A stretch of DNA of 64,000 nt, from positions 53,646 to 117,645 of the forward strand of contig NZ_WIAD01000011.1 in NCBI RefSeq assembly GCF_009618275.1, in the 5' to 3' direction. The notes beneath the pieces were generated by a model, which saw only the letters and a program-made list of their open reading frames with translations, was not told the origin of the DNA and searched no databases. Every line of letters begins with the position of its first letter. Within the stretch, counting starts at the first letter, position 1. Shown piece after piece: positions 27,463-36,117 of the stretch. Position numbers and translations under genes: made by a program. Source of the DNA: Roseimaritima sediminicola. GTDB lineage: Bacteria; Planctomycetota; Planctomycetia; Pirellulales; Pirellulaceae.

Positions 27463-29682
27463 CTACTCGCCAAACAGCTCGGCGCCGTCGGAATCGGATT
27501 CCATCAGGGCGTTCTTGGCGACGGTTCGCACGCGTCGCTCGGCGACCTCGGCATTGAGCTTGGCGACCGCTTCGGCGACAGGCATCGAGCCCAGATCGCC
27601 GTCGATACGGTCGCGCAGCGCCAACTGGCCACTCTCCGATTCCTTGGGTCCCACCACGGCCATGTACGGCACCAGTTCCAGCTGGGCATCGCGGATTTTC
27701 GCCTGCACCTTGCTGTTGCGCAGATCGGTCGTGGCCCGCAGGCCCGCGTCGCTTAACTGCTTGGTCACCGCGACGGCATAGTCGGTGGTCTTTTCCGACA
27801 GCGGCAGCACGCGGATCTGTTCCGGTGCCAGCCACAGCGGGAACGCGCCGGCGAAGTGTTCGATCAGCATGCCGACGAACCGTTCCAGCGAACCGAACGG
27901 GGCGCGGTGGATCATCACCGGTCGATGCCCGGCGTTGTCCGCTCCGGCATACTCCAGCTTGAATCGCTCGGGCAGGTTGTAGTCCAGCTGGACCGTTCCC
28001 AGTTGCCAGGACCGACCGATGCAGTCGCGGACCATGAAGTCGGCCTTGGGCCCGTAGAACGCCGCTTCGCCGGGTTGCTCGTTGAAGTTCAATCCGGAAT
28101 CTTCCAGCACGCCTCGTAGGGCGCCCTCGGCGCGATCCCAATTTTTTTCGCTGCCCACGTACTTGTCGCTGTCCGGATCCCGCAGGGAAAGCTGGACGCG
28201 GTAATCGCCCAGCCCCACCGATTCCAGGACAAACTTGGTCAGCTCGATCGTAGCTCGGAATTCGTGCTCCACCTGATCGGCGGTGCAGAAGATGTGAGCG
28301 TCGTCCTGGGTCAGCCCGCGCACCCGCAGCATGCCGTTCAATTCGCCGGTTTGCTCGTGCCGGTAGACGGTACCGAACTCAAACAATCGCAGCGGCAACT
28401 GGCGATAGGATCGCGGCTGGGCTTTGAAGATCTGGCAGTGGTGCGGGCAATTCATCGGTTTGACCAAGTACCGTTCGTTCTCGGTCTGCCAACGATGCAG
28501 CACGGCCCGGCGATCCTCGGGCGAGGCGCTGGGCCGGTAGTCCGGCAGCGAGACGCCCAGGACTTCGGCGGCGGCCATCAATTTATCTTCGCCGTCGCGA
28601 TCCAGCGATCCGGCCTCCAGCCGCTGGCTCCAGGCGTCCAGCAACCCGCCGGCCTCGGCGCCGTACAGCGGTGCGAACTGGCTGTCGCGGTAATACGGAA
28701 AGTGGCCGCTGGTCTCGTACATTTCCACGCGGCCGATGTGCGGGCTGTAGACCGGATCGTAGCCGCGACTGAGCAGTTCGTTGCGGAGGAAATCCTCCAG
28801 CAGCGTCCGCACCCGGGCTCCTCGCGGCAGCCACAGGCACAGTCCCGGCCCGACTTCGGGGTTGAAGGCAAACAGACCGTGCTTCTTGCCCAGCACGCGG
28901 TGGTCGCGGCGGCGCGCTTCCTCCAGCAGGTCCAAGTGGGCTTTGAGCGCCTTTTTGTCGAAGAAGGCGGTTCCGTACAGCCGCTGCAGCTGGCGGCCGC
29001 TGGCGTCGCCCTTCCAGTACGCGCCGGCGACGCTGAGCAGTTTGATCGCTTTGATCAGTCCGGCGTGCGGGATGTGCGGTCCGCGGCAGAGGTCGACGAA
29101 TTCGCCCTGCCGGTAGAAGCTGACCGAGGACTCCTCGCCCAGCCCGGTCTGGATATGTTCGACCTTCAGGTCCTGGCCCATCTCCGCGCACAACTGGATC
29201 GCCTCGTCGCGAGCCAGGCTGAAGCGTTCGAACGGTTCTTTCTGTTTGATGATCTTCTTCATTTCCGCTTCGATGCGGGGAAAATCATCTTCGCTGATCT
29301 TTTCGGGCAGATCGAAATCGTAGTAGAAGCCGCCGTCGGTGGTCGGGCCGAATGCTAGCGAGACGCCCTTGAACAGCCGCATCACCGCTCGGGCCATCAC
29401 GTGGGCGGCGGAGTGTCGCAGCACGGCCAGCGCCGTCGCATCGCGGCTGGTCAACAGTTTCAGCGACAGTGGCTGGTCGGCGGAGTCGTCCTCGCCGGTG
29501 GCCTGCAATTCTTCCAAGGACCGGAAGGCATCCACGATTCTGCCATCGATCTCGGCGGCGACGACCGAGCGGGCGAGGCCTTCGCTGATTTCCCGAGCCA
29601 CGTCCATCGGGGTCGCGGAAGCGGGGTGTTGTTTGATGGAACCGTCGGGTAATTGAACCGAAACTTGCGACATCGTCGCCAT
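27463..29682 (-). CDS. thrS: Threonyl-tRNA synthetase
   Basis: Charges tRNA-Thr with threonine. 739 residues against about 640 in E. coli. Order: TGS domain (1-75), editing domain with HSAAH at 90-94 and the CRGPH motif near 199, then the class II catalytic core. Motif 2 is in [16 protein letters not shown]; zinc ligands include the Cys of [13 protein letters not shown]. The anticodon-binding domain is at the C-terminus. The excess is mainly an insertion at about 338-402, between [10 protein letters not shown] and [11 protein letters not shown], inside the catalytic domain. ATG 29682 or the ATG three codons later could be the start. Its location directly after the pilus gene cpaE looks coincidental. 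Confidence 0.96.
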   Translation of the reverse strand: MATMSQVSVQLPDGSIKQHPASATPMDVAREISEGLARSVVAAEIDGRIVDAFRSLEELQATGEDDSADQPLSLKLLTSRDATALAVLRHSAAHVMARAVMRLFKGVSLAFGPTTDGGFYYDFDLPEKISEDDFPRIEAEMKKIIKQKEPFERFSLARDEAIQLCAEMGQDLKVEHIQTGLGEESSVSFYRQGEFVDLCRGPHIPHAGLIKAIKLLSVAGAYWKGDASGRQLQRLYGTAFFDKKALKAHLDLLEEARRRDHRVLGKKHGLFAFNPEVGPGLCLWLPRGARVRTLLEDFLRNELLSRGYDPVYSPHIGRVEMYETSGHFPYYRDSQFAPLYGAEAGGLLDAWSQRLEAGSLDRDGEDKLMAAAEVLGVSLPDYRPSASPEDRRAVLHRWQTENERYLVKPMNCPHHCQIFKAQPRSYRQLPLRLFEFGTVYRHEQTGELNGMLRVRGLTQDDAHIFCTADQVEHEFRATIELTKFVLESVGLGDYRVQLSLRDPDSDKYVGSEKNWDRAEGALRGVLEDSGLNFNEQPGEAAFYGPKADFMVRDCIGRSWQLGTVQLDYNLPERFKLEYAGADNAGHRPVMIHRAPFGSLERFVGMLIEHFAGAFPLWLAPEQIRVLPLSEKTTDYAVAVTKQLSDAGLRATTDLRNSKVQAKIRDAQLELVPYMAVVGPKESESGQLALRDRIDGDLGSMPVAEAVAKLNAEVAERRVRTVAKNALMESDSDGAELFGE

Positions 29683-29838
29683 CCTTTCAGTAGAGAAACT
29701 CGGACCCCATTACAAAAGGAGTCGCGTGAGAAGAATAAGGATCGCGGGTGCAGCGGGATTCCGTCAAGCACGCGAGAAAAAGCGCAGCGCGGATTTTGAA
29801 TCTGAAATCTGAAATCTGAAATCTCAAACCCGCGGCGG
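29683..29838. other. Spacer between cpaE and thrS
   Basis: 156 bp with a short simple repeat (ATCTGAAATCTGAAATCTG, about 29800-29825). A similar GAGATTTTGAG-type simple sequence follows the lipoprotein gene at about 4615-4660. No clear terminator or promoter. Confidence 0.5.
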
Positions 29839-31059
29839 TTATTTCTTGGCCCCGACCGGCCAGAACTTCTGCCAGACGCCTTTGCTCTCGCTGGTCTTGG
29901 CCTCCGACGCTTCGCCCTCGGCCGCGGTTTCGCCGACGATTTTGGTGACCATGTCACGGACCGCGTGTGTGATTCCGGCTTTGGGCGCCTGGGTGATCAG
30001 GGGCACGCCGTTGTTGCGAACCTCGACCATCGTGCGGTAGTCGTTGGGCAATTGGGCGAAGATCTCGCGGCCCATCGTTTCCTTGGCTTTCTTCAGACTG
30101 ATCCCGCCGGTGTCCAGGCCCGCGCGGTTGACGACGATCTTGGTCTTGTCCTTCAGATCGTCCAGCTCCTCGAAGCTCATCATCAACCGAACGACGTTCC
30201 GCAGGCAGGGCAGGTCCAACTGGGTGACCAAGACCACGTGATCGACCTCTTCCAGCACCGCCAGGTCGACTTCGGAGTAGCTTTTCGAGAGATCGATGAT
30301 CAGATGTGTAAACGAAGCCTTCAGCAGCCCCAGCACCTTGCGGAGGCTTTCCGCATTGATGACCGCCGCATCGTGCAATTCGACGGGCCGCGGCAGCAGG
30401 TACAGTCCCGAACTGTGCTTGGTCAACGACCGCTTCAGCAGTTGGATGTCCAGCCGCGAGATGTTTTGGGCGACGTCGGCCAAGGTGTAATCGGGGATCG
30501 CATCGAGGAACACGTCGGCATCGCCGAGGGCCATGTCCAGGTCGACCAAGGCCACGCTGGTGCCCGGTTCGCTGGCCAATACGCAAGCCATATTGACCGC
30601 GATGCTGGTGCTGCCCACACCGCCGGTTGCGCCGGCCACCGCGATCATCTGACACGCCCGGCTCTTGGAATCGCCGGAACCGAATTTCTGACGTCCCACC
30701 CGGTCCAGCGCGGCGGTCAGATCTTCCACCGAGATCGGCAGCGTGATGAACTCGCGAGCTCCGGCCCGCATCGTCTTGAGGATCAGATGGCCTTCGGTGC
30801 TGCTGCTGGCTGCCAAGAGCGCACAGTCGGGATGCGAAGCCGACAGCTTCGTGATCAGCTCGATAGCTTTCTCGTTGTCGGCGTCCAAGGAAACCACGCC
30901 GACGTCGGGAGTCGTTTGGCCCACCACGTCGGTGAAGAATTCATAACGCGAACACTCCGCCTCCAGCCAGACCGTGTCCATGCTGAGGAGCATCGATTTG
31001 AGCGACTCTCGGGACCCATCGCTGGGGTCCACGATCGCTAGTCTCAAAACATTACTCAT
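29839..31059 (-). CDS. cpaE: Tad pilus assembly ATPase CpaE/TadZ
   Basis: 406 residues from ATG 31059 (MSNVLRLAIVDPSDGSRESL). Residues 1-125 resemble a degenerate receiver domain. Residues 130-370 form a ParA/MinD-type domain with GATGGVGSTS in place of a standard Walker A, the Lys-poor form usual in CpaE/TadZ, and VALVDLDMALGDADVFLD. TadZ positions the Tad secretion machine at the cell pole. The C-terminus is low-complexity (AAEGEASEAKTSESKG). It follows cpaC after 140 bp that contain a strong hairpin. Confidence 0.92.
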   Translation of the reverse strand: MSNVLRLAIVDPSDGSRESLKSMLLSMDTVWLEAECSRYEFFTDVVGQTTPDVGVVSLDADNEKAIELITKLSASHPDCALLAASSSTEGHLILKTMRAGAREFITLPISVEDLTAALDRVGRQKFGSGDSKSRACQMIAVAGATGGVGSTSIAVNMACVLASEPGTSVALVDLDMALGDADVFLDAIPDYTLADVAQNISRLDIQLLKRSLTKHSSGLYLLPRPVELHDAAVINAESLRKVLGLLKASFTHLIIDLSKSYSEVDLAVLEEVDHVVLVTQLDLPCLRNVVRLMMSFEELDDLKDKTKIVVNRAGLDTGGISLKKAKETMGREIFAQLPNDYRTMVEVRNNGVPLITQAPKAGITHAVRDMVTKIVGETAAEGEASEAKTSESKGVWQKFWPVGAKK

Positions 31060-31092
31060 GGAGTTGTTTCCCGAGTTGTAAAGTAGGATCAA

Positions 31093-31118
31093 GGCCAGCC
31101 GCCCCGAGGCGGCTGGCC
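31093..31118 (-). terminator. Strong hairpin between cpaC and cpaE
   Basis: GGCCAGCCGCC (31093-31103), loop CCGA, GGCGGCTGGCC (31108-31118): a perfect 11-bp stem. On the transcribed minus strand it is followed by TTGATCC, too few T's for a classical terminator. It may attenuate cpaE relative to the upstream pilus genes or protect the mRNA end. Confidence 0.5.
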
Positions 31119-31136
31119 AAAGTTCAAGGGTTCCGC

Positions 31137-31207
31137 CCCGTTTCGTTTGCTGGGCCCGTTTCGTTTACTGGGCCCGTTTCGCTTACGGGCCCGTTTCGTT
31201 TACTGGG
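31137..31207. repeat. Four tandem 17-18-bp repeats over the cpaC stop codon
   Basis: Units CCCGTTTCGTTTACTGGG at 31137, 31155, 31173 (one base shorter) and 31190. The cpaC stop (31200-31202) lies inside the last unit. On the minus strand another frame reads GP-V-SET/GP-V-NET-like hexapeptides through all units. Confidence 0.85.
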
Positions 31208-32795
31208 CTGGCTCGAGCACGGTGACGCCGGGAGCGACCGCGGTGCCTTCGGCGCTGGGCACGACTGCCCCGCTGGGATAGGCCGCGTCATGGGGATACC
31301 CGGTGCCGTAATCCTCAGCCATCGGCGGGCCGGCGGTGTAGGGACCGGCGGCGTGGGGGGCGTGCATCGAGTGCGGTTGGCTGCAGTCGTTGCAATTGCC
31401 ATGGACGGGGACTTCGATGTGCCCTTTGACGAACATCTCGCAGTCGCTGGGCGAGGTGCTGTTCAGGCCCGGGCCGCCGGGCGGAACTTCGTGGGGATCC
31501 ATCGCGTCGACCAGCTCGGGGGTGACCATGATCAACAGTTCGATCTCGTTCTGTTCTTCGAGCACGCGGCGGAACGCAGCGCCGAAGTAGGGCAGTTCGC
31601 CCAGCAGCGGCACGGCGCGGACCGACGATTCGGTGCGGGTCTGCAGCAGGCCGGCGATCGCCAGCGTCTGCCCGGCTTGCATCTCGACGGCCGTCTCGAC
31701 ATAGCGGCTGCGGAAACCGGGAACCTGCAAACCGTCCAGCGTCAAACCCCGCGACGGATCCGGCTCGCTGACCTCCGGGCGGACCTCCAAGCGGATGCGT
31801 CCCGGGCCCACGATAAAGGGCAGGAAATCGACCGACGTGCCAAACTCTTCGTAGTTGACCGTCACGCCCTGCTGGGACGGCACCAGGTAGGGCACTTTAC
31901 CACCGACGATGAACCGGGCCGGTCGGCCGTGGGTGGCCACGACCGTGGGTTCGGCCAATACTTTGATCAAGTCGTTCTGCCGGAGGGCTTTGATCAAGGC
32001 CTCGAAACGGTAGTCGCCCAGATTGAAGGAAGCCCGTGCGTTGGCCTGGGCGGAGATCGGCACAGGCGGCGCGGTGAGCGGACTGGCCGGAGCGTTGATC
32101 AGGCCACCGGGAGCGGAGACGTAACCATCACCACCGCCGGGATTTCGCAACGACCAGTCGACGCCGACGTCCCGCAGCTTGGTGCGCGAGACTTCCATGA
32201 TCTTGGTGTGCAGCAGCACCTGCTGGACGCCCACCACGCGGATATTGTTCACGACGTTGGCGTAGAACTGTTCGGCGATCGCGATTGCGCGATCCACGTC
32301 GTCGACGTTGGTGACCGTGCCGGAGATGATCGCCGAGTTCTGCAGCGGCGTGACCCGCAGCGAAGCCAGTGGCAATTGGCTGCTGAGGATGCCCTCGACT
32401 TCGCGAGCGTCGGCCAGGACGACGATGTCCACGGTGTACAACTGGTCGTCGGCGTCCCAGAGATTCAGCTGTGTGGTCCCGGGCGTCTTGCCGTGCACCT
32501 GGATCTGGTTTTGGGAAACCGGCGTGGCCCCCAGGATCTGCTCGTTGTGCACCTGGAAACGAGGAACGCGTTTGTCCAGCGTCAGAATGCGGCTGCTTTT
32601 CACGATCATCTCCAACCGCTCGACCGGCTGGGTGACGTTGTAATTGACGCTTGTGCTGGTGGAGGCCAACATCCCGCTGCTGGATCGACCGGCACCGGTC
32701 GCGGATTGGGCAAAGCATCGCGGGGTGACCGCCGTGGCGGCCACCAGCAGCATCAAGCCAGAAACAGCTTGTGCCGCAAAGCGTTGGTTGATCAT
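31200..32795 (-). CDS. cpaC: Tad pilus secretin CpaC/RcpA
   Basis: 531 residues from ATG 32795 (MINQRFAAQAVSGLMLLVAATAV, signal peptide). The N-terminal pilus domain (SRILTLDKRVPRFQVHNEQI to TQLNLWDADDQLYTVDIVV) and a BON-like segment (LRVTPLQNSAIISGTVTNV) precede the secretin core (IKVLAEPTVVATHGRPARFIVGGKVPYL, then VRPEVSEPDPSRG and GELPYFGAAFR). It forms the outer-membrane channel for the Flp pilus. The last ~65 residues are Pro/His/Gly-rich and not part of the secretin fold. It follows cpaB after 97 bp. Confidence 0.93.
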   Translation of the reverse strand: MINQRFAAQAVSGLMLLVAATAVTPRCFAQSATGAGRSSSGMLASTSTSVNYNVTQPVERLEMIVKSSRILTLDKRVPRFQVHNEQILGATPVSQNQIQVHGKTPGTTQLNLWDADDQLYTVDIVVLADAREVEGILSSQLPLASLRVTPLQNSAIISGTVTNVDDVDRAIAIAEQFYANVVNNIRVVGVQQVLLHTKIMEVSRTKLRDVGVDWSLRNPGGGDGYVSAPGGLINAPASPLTAPPVPISAQANARASFNLGDYRFEALIKALRQNDLIKVLAEPTVVATHGRPARFIVGGKVPYLVPSQQGVTVNYEEFGTSVDFLPFIVGPGRIRLEVRPEVSEPDPSRGLTLDGLQVPGFRSRYVETAVEMQAGQTLAIAGLLQTRTESSVRAVPLLGELPYFGAAFRRVLEEQNEIELLIMVTPELVDAMDPHEVPPGGPGLNSTSPSDCEMFVKGHIEVPVHGNCNDCSQPHSMHAPHAAGPYTAGPPMAEDYGTGYPHDAAYPSGAVVPSAEGTAVAPGVTVLEPAQ

Positions 32796-32892
32796 GTCTA
32801 TCGCGTCCTTGCTTGACCAATCGGATCCATCCGAAACCCGGCTGAGGGGCGAGCCGCCAGCCGGGGTGGTCGGTGCGAAACAGGTTAAAGGG

Positions 32893-33969
32893 CTACTCGT
32901 TACGGGGGCCGTCGCCGACCACCGGTTGCAGTGCATCCGCCGAAGCGGGTTCGTCTTCAAAGAACGGGCTGTCCGAGCCGTTCAGGTAGCTGTAATCGTC
33001 GGCCGGCGGAGCGGCCCCGGTGGCCGGAGCGGCCGTGGTGACCAGTTCGCCCGCCGGTTCCAGCGGCGCGTTCTGTTGGTCGCTGGACTGGACAACCACC
33101 CAAATGCCGTCGCGGAGCTCGTACACGTAGGTTACGCCGCCGGAGATCTTCTGCATCCGCAGCGGTTCATCGCTGGGCGTCTGCACCACTTCTTCGACAA
33201 CCGGCTCGGCCACCGGCTCCGGTGCCTCCACTTGTTCGTCGGCTTTTTTACTGTGATCGGCGATCCACTGCAGGAAGGCTTGTCCGGAGGCGTCGACGCC
33301 GCCGTTGCGATCTTCGCCTTCGTACTCGTCGGGATGACTCAGCGACAACCGAATCCGTCCCAGTTCGTTGGCGTAGGTCCAGGCCTCTTCATCCTTCTTG
33401 TGGATCAACAGCGAGATCGTGCGGGCCGGGGTGCTGACCGTGTCGGCTTCGCTGCGCGTTTTGCGTCCATCGACGGCGTAGACCCGGATGCCGGTCAGCA
33501 CCTTCTGGGTCATCGTCTGCGGAATCACATCGCTTTTTTTGAAGAACCCGATCACGTTGACGCGGTCGCCCGGTTCGATCAGCGTTCCCATTCCGCTCGA
33601 AGCGTCCGTCGGCAGCGAAACCACGCTGTAGTCGCGAGGAATATCGCGGCGGGTGTTGCCGGGCGTGGCGCGGATCTTACGAGCGATCAGCGGCTCGCCG
33701 GCATACAAGCGTTGGTTGCTGTACATGCCTTCGACCGCTTCCAGGTCCGTCAGGGCACCTTCGGGAACCCGGTCCAGGGGCCAGGATTCCAGTTTGATGT
33801 TCTCGGCGGTGAACTGTTCGCCGATTTCGACGTCGGCCACGGTCACGAAGATTTCGGCCATCGCCGGTTGCTCGGTCGATCCCTGTCCTTGCAACAATTT
33901 GCTGGCGCCGACTGCGGCAATGGTTCCGCAGACGCCGGCGATGGCTAGTAATAGTGTTTTGTTTCGCAT
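32893..33969 (-). CDS. cpaB: Flp pilus assembly protein CpaB/RcpC
   Basis: 358 residues. N-terminal membrane anchor (TLLLAIAGVCGTIAAVGA), then an SAF-type domain: VTVADVEIGEQFTAENIKLE and LYAGEPLIARKIRAT. The CpaB core follows with VVSLPTDASSGMGTLIEPGDRVNVIGF and TISLLIHKKDEEAWTYANELGRIRLSL. It probably acts in the periplasm with the secretin. The C-terminal ~110 residues are acidic, Pro/Ala-rich and poorly conserved. It is third in a flp-cpaA-cpaB-cpaC-cpaE order. Confidence 0.93.
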   Translation of the reverse strand: MRNKTLLLAIAGVCGTIAAVGASKLLQGQGSTEQPAMAEIFVTVADVEIGEQFTAENIKLESWPLDRVPEGALTDLEAVEGMYSNQRLYAGEPLIARKIRATPGNTRRDIPRDYSVVSLPTDASSGMGTLIEPGDRVNVIGFFKKSDVIPQTMTQKVLTGIRVYAVDGRKTRSEADTVSTPARTISLLIHKKDEEAWTYANELGRIRLSLSHPDEYEGEDRNGGVDASGQAFLQWIADHSKKADEQVEAPEPVAEPVVEEVVQTPSDEPLRMQKISGGVTYVYELRDGIWVVVQSSDQQNAPLEPAGELVTTAAPATGAAPPADDYSYLNGSDSPFFEDEPASADALQPVVGDGPRNE

Positions 33970-34161
33970 GATTTTATGTCTCGACAGGGCGGCCTCAAGG
34001 GATCGATCAAAACTTGCCGAAAGGCCGCAGAACCGAAACCAACGAACCTAGCGGTAGGTTTCGGATATCCGGCCCGGGCAGCTGTAGCTGGAGTCGGTGT
34101 GTCCGTTAAAGCACACCGCAACAGAAAACTCGACGCAGCCTACGTGGTTTCGCAGACCGGA

Positions 34162-34719
34162 TCAGATCAGCATTCCGGCGTAGGCGAAATACAGGATGGA
34201 ACCGATTGCCATCGGGATGCCGTAGGGCAACAGCATCATGTCCGGCTTGCGTTCTTTAGCGATTTCGAACAGTTTTTCCGGGTTGCGGATGGTTTTCCAT
34301 TCGTGCACGATCTGCCGGGTCATCAGGTAGTGCTTGCGCCACTGACCGCTGATGCCCACCATCACCAGGGCCATCAGGGCCCCGACGAACGTCGTCACGA
34401 CAAACGCCCACCAGACGCTGCTGACGCCGACCCAGGCACCGAGGCCGGCCAGCAGTTTGACGTCGCCACCGCCCATGCCGCCGACGGCACGCACGACCAA
34501 CAACAACAACAGTCCCACGGCCGTTCCGGCCAAACTGGCCCCCAGTCCCGGCATCCCGGCGTGCAAAAGGCCATGGGCCCAGCCGCACAGGATGAAGGGA
34601 AAGGTCAACCAGTTGGGGACCTTCAGGATTAAACCGTCGATCACCGCGGCGATGATCATTACGACGCTGACCAGCCAGATGGGCCAGTTGGCAGCGATTG
34701 AGTCAAGCATCATTTCCAT
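34162..34719 (-). CDS. cpaA: Prepilin peptidase CpaA/TadV
   Basis: 185-residue polytopic membrane protein. Aspartyl protease residues are Asp28 in AAVIDGLILKVPNWLTF and Asp86 in the GxGD motif GGMGGGDVKLL. It cleaves the Flp prepilin leader at the inner membrane. The length fits the short TadV type, which lacks the methylase domain of type IV PilD. It lies downstream of flp and upstream of cpaB. Confidence 0.94.
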   Translation of the reverse strand: MEMMLDSIAANWPIWLVSVVMIIAAVIDGLILKVPNWLTFPFILCGWAHGLLHAGMPGLGASLAGTAVGLLLLLVVRAVGGMGGGDVKLLAGLGAWVGVSSVWWAFVVTTFVGALMALVMVGISGQWRKHYLMTRQIVHEWKTIRNPEKLFEIAKERKPDMMLLPYGIPMAIGSILYFAYAGMLI

Positions 34720-34812
34720 CGTCGTATCCCCCCGGAGGATGCAAAATGCCGGCTTCCGAAACGCTCGGGCTCGGAGCCGATGGAATATTGGTTATGGGTT
34801 CGGTTGTGGGCT

Positions 34813-34923
34813 CTAACGCAAACAGGCCAGCCAGCTGAACATGGCCACGATCAACGTCATCACACAACACACGATCTGCCAGGCTTGTGCGGCAGCGTCG
34901 GCGGGTAACAGCGGATAGTCCAT
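34813..34923 (-). CDS. Possible 36-residue single-pass membrane protein
   Basis: A short frame from ATG 34923 encodes MDYPLLPADAAAQAWQ followed by a hydrophobic stretch (IVCCVMTLIVAMFSWLACL). It lies between flp and cpaA on the same strand. It is too short for homology by eye, but position, hydrophobicity and a clean start favour a real small pilus-associated protein. It could also be chance. Confidence 0.4.
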   Translation of the reverse strand: MDYPLLPADAAAQAWQIVCCVMTLIVAMFSWLACLR

Positions 34924-34954
34924 GAGATCAAATGCCGGTGGGCGTTGGAGTCGG

Positions 34955-35011
34955 GTGCCAGAGCAAAGGGGTTCCAGAGCAAAGGGGTGCCAGAGCAAAG
35001 GGGTGCCAGGG
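34955..35011. repeat. Tandem 16-bp repeats between flp and the small ORF
   Basis: Three full units of GTGCCAGAGCAAAGGG (34955, 34971 with GTTCC, 34987) and a partial fourth. They lie within the pilus operon, just upstream of the small ORF on the minus strand. Confidence 0.8.
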
Positions 35012-35105
35012 GTCCAAGCCGGAGAGCGCGCCGCCGAAAGCAGGTGAACTTCGGCGACGCGCTGCGTTCCGGTTTGGACAGTGGCAAACCAAACAAGCGC
35101 GAAGC

Positions 35106-35282
35106 TTATTTGGCCAGTTCGTCAGCGACCTTCTTGAACTTCTCGTCAGCTTTCGAACCGATCAGGCCGACGCTGCCCAAGCAGACGACGATGATCAGAG
35201 CCATCATCACTGCGTATTCCACAGCGGTGGGGCCGTCTTCGTCCTTCAGAAAATTCACGACTTTGTTGGCGAAGTTCTTCAT
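35106..35282 (-). CDS. flp: Flp-type pilin
   Basis: 58-residue pilin of the Tad system. The N-terminus MKNFANKVVNFLKDEDG is a leader ending in Gly17, followed by PTAVEY, the Flp cleavage motif with Glu-Tyr. A hydrophobic helix (AVMMALIIVVCLGSVGLIG) and a charged C-terminus complete the protein. It is cleaved by CpaA and assembled into adhesive pili. It is the first gene of the pilus operon; the preceding ~800 bp carry no other gene. Confidence 0.95.
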   Translation of the reverse strand: MKNFANKVVNFLKDEDGPTAVEYAVMMALIIVVCLGSVGLIGSKADEKFKKVADELAK

Positions 35283-36009
35283 GTTACTACTCCTCGCGGT
35301 GTTTCTCCGGCGGAAGGGCTACCAACCACCAGCACAAAAAAACGTTGTGCGGCACACACGTGTCGCACAGCCAGGGCAGCCTCGTCTCCAAGCTTCGCCG
35401 TGGTGACAGGCGGTGCGCATGCGGTCGATGTCCCCAAGGACGTCGACCCCGCCACACCGAACACTGCAGCCTTGGCAGCCCGGCAGTCCAACACGCACGC
35501 GTGGGGGACCCGTAGCTTTGCGCCCCGGCCTCGCGACCGGTTTGCCTTTTTCAAGGAGGCAGAGGCCAACCGAGCCGTTGCACCGGAGCCAGTCCCTAGA
35601 CCGGCCTCAGCACTCCGCCTCGGCGGCGAGTTGAACGCAACTCGCTCGCTCTCTGCAGGAAAACTACGACAGGAATCGGGCGAGTCAAAAGAAACGGTTC
35701 AGGTTCGCCGTTTCGGTAGGGGAAACCCCGCCGCAGGGACCACCTGTAAACTCTGAGAGGATTATTCCGGGGGGCCGGCACATCCCAAGCCGGTGTTTGG
35801 TTGATGGTTGATGGTTGATGGTTGATGGTTGTTGGTTGTTGGTTGTTGGTTGGTGGTTGGTGGAACAACCTGTTCCCGCATAGCCGCCAAAGCCCAGGCT
35901 TTAGCCGCCTGCGGCCCTACGCTCGAATCGCCGGAAGGCTAGACTCCAACCATCCAAACGCTGGCGAGTTCGGCTACGGGGCGGGATTACGAAAGAAGGT
36001 TCGCGAGAC
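35283..36009. other. Long intergenic region upstream of flp
   Basis: About 830 bp between flp and the ammonium transporter gene contain no credible gene. The part nearest flp must hold the pilus promoter; I could not pin it down. At 35797-35865 a heptamer microsatellite drifts through TTGATGG, TTGTTGG and TTGGTGG. At about 35884-35985 there is a composite of the GGCTTTAGCCGCC, GGCTAGACTCCAAC and CTGGCGAGTTCGGCTACG dispersed repeats, in the same order as at 13010-13100. Confidence 0.75.
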
Positions 36010-36060
36010 CTAAACAAGAAAAACCCCCGACTCGCAGCGGACGTGCGTCCGCCGCGAGTC
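36010..36060 (-). terminator. Intrinsic terminator of the ammonium transporter gene
   Basis: On the minus strand GACTCGC-GCGGACG pairs with CGTCCGC-GCGAGTC (36029-36060, one mismatch, 2-nt loop). It is followed by GGGGGTTTTTCTTGTTT. This is a good rho-independent terminator about 60 bp after the stop. Confidence 0.85.
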
Positions 36061-36117
36061 ATTGGGGGCCTCTTCTGACCCAGGCAAGAGCCAAGAAGAA
36101 TCCGCGATTCGCGAGGG

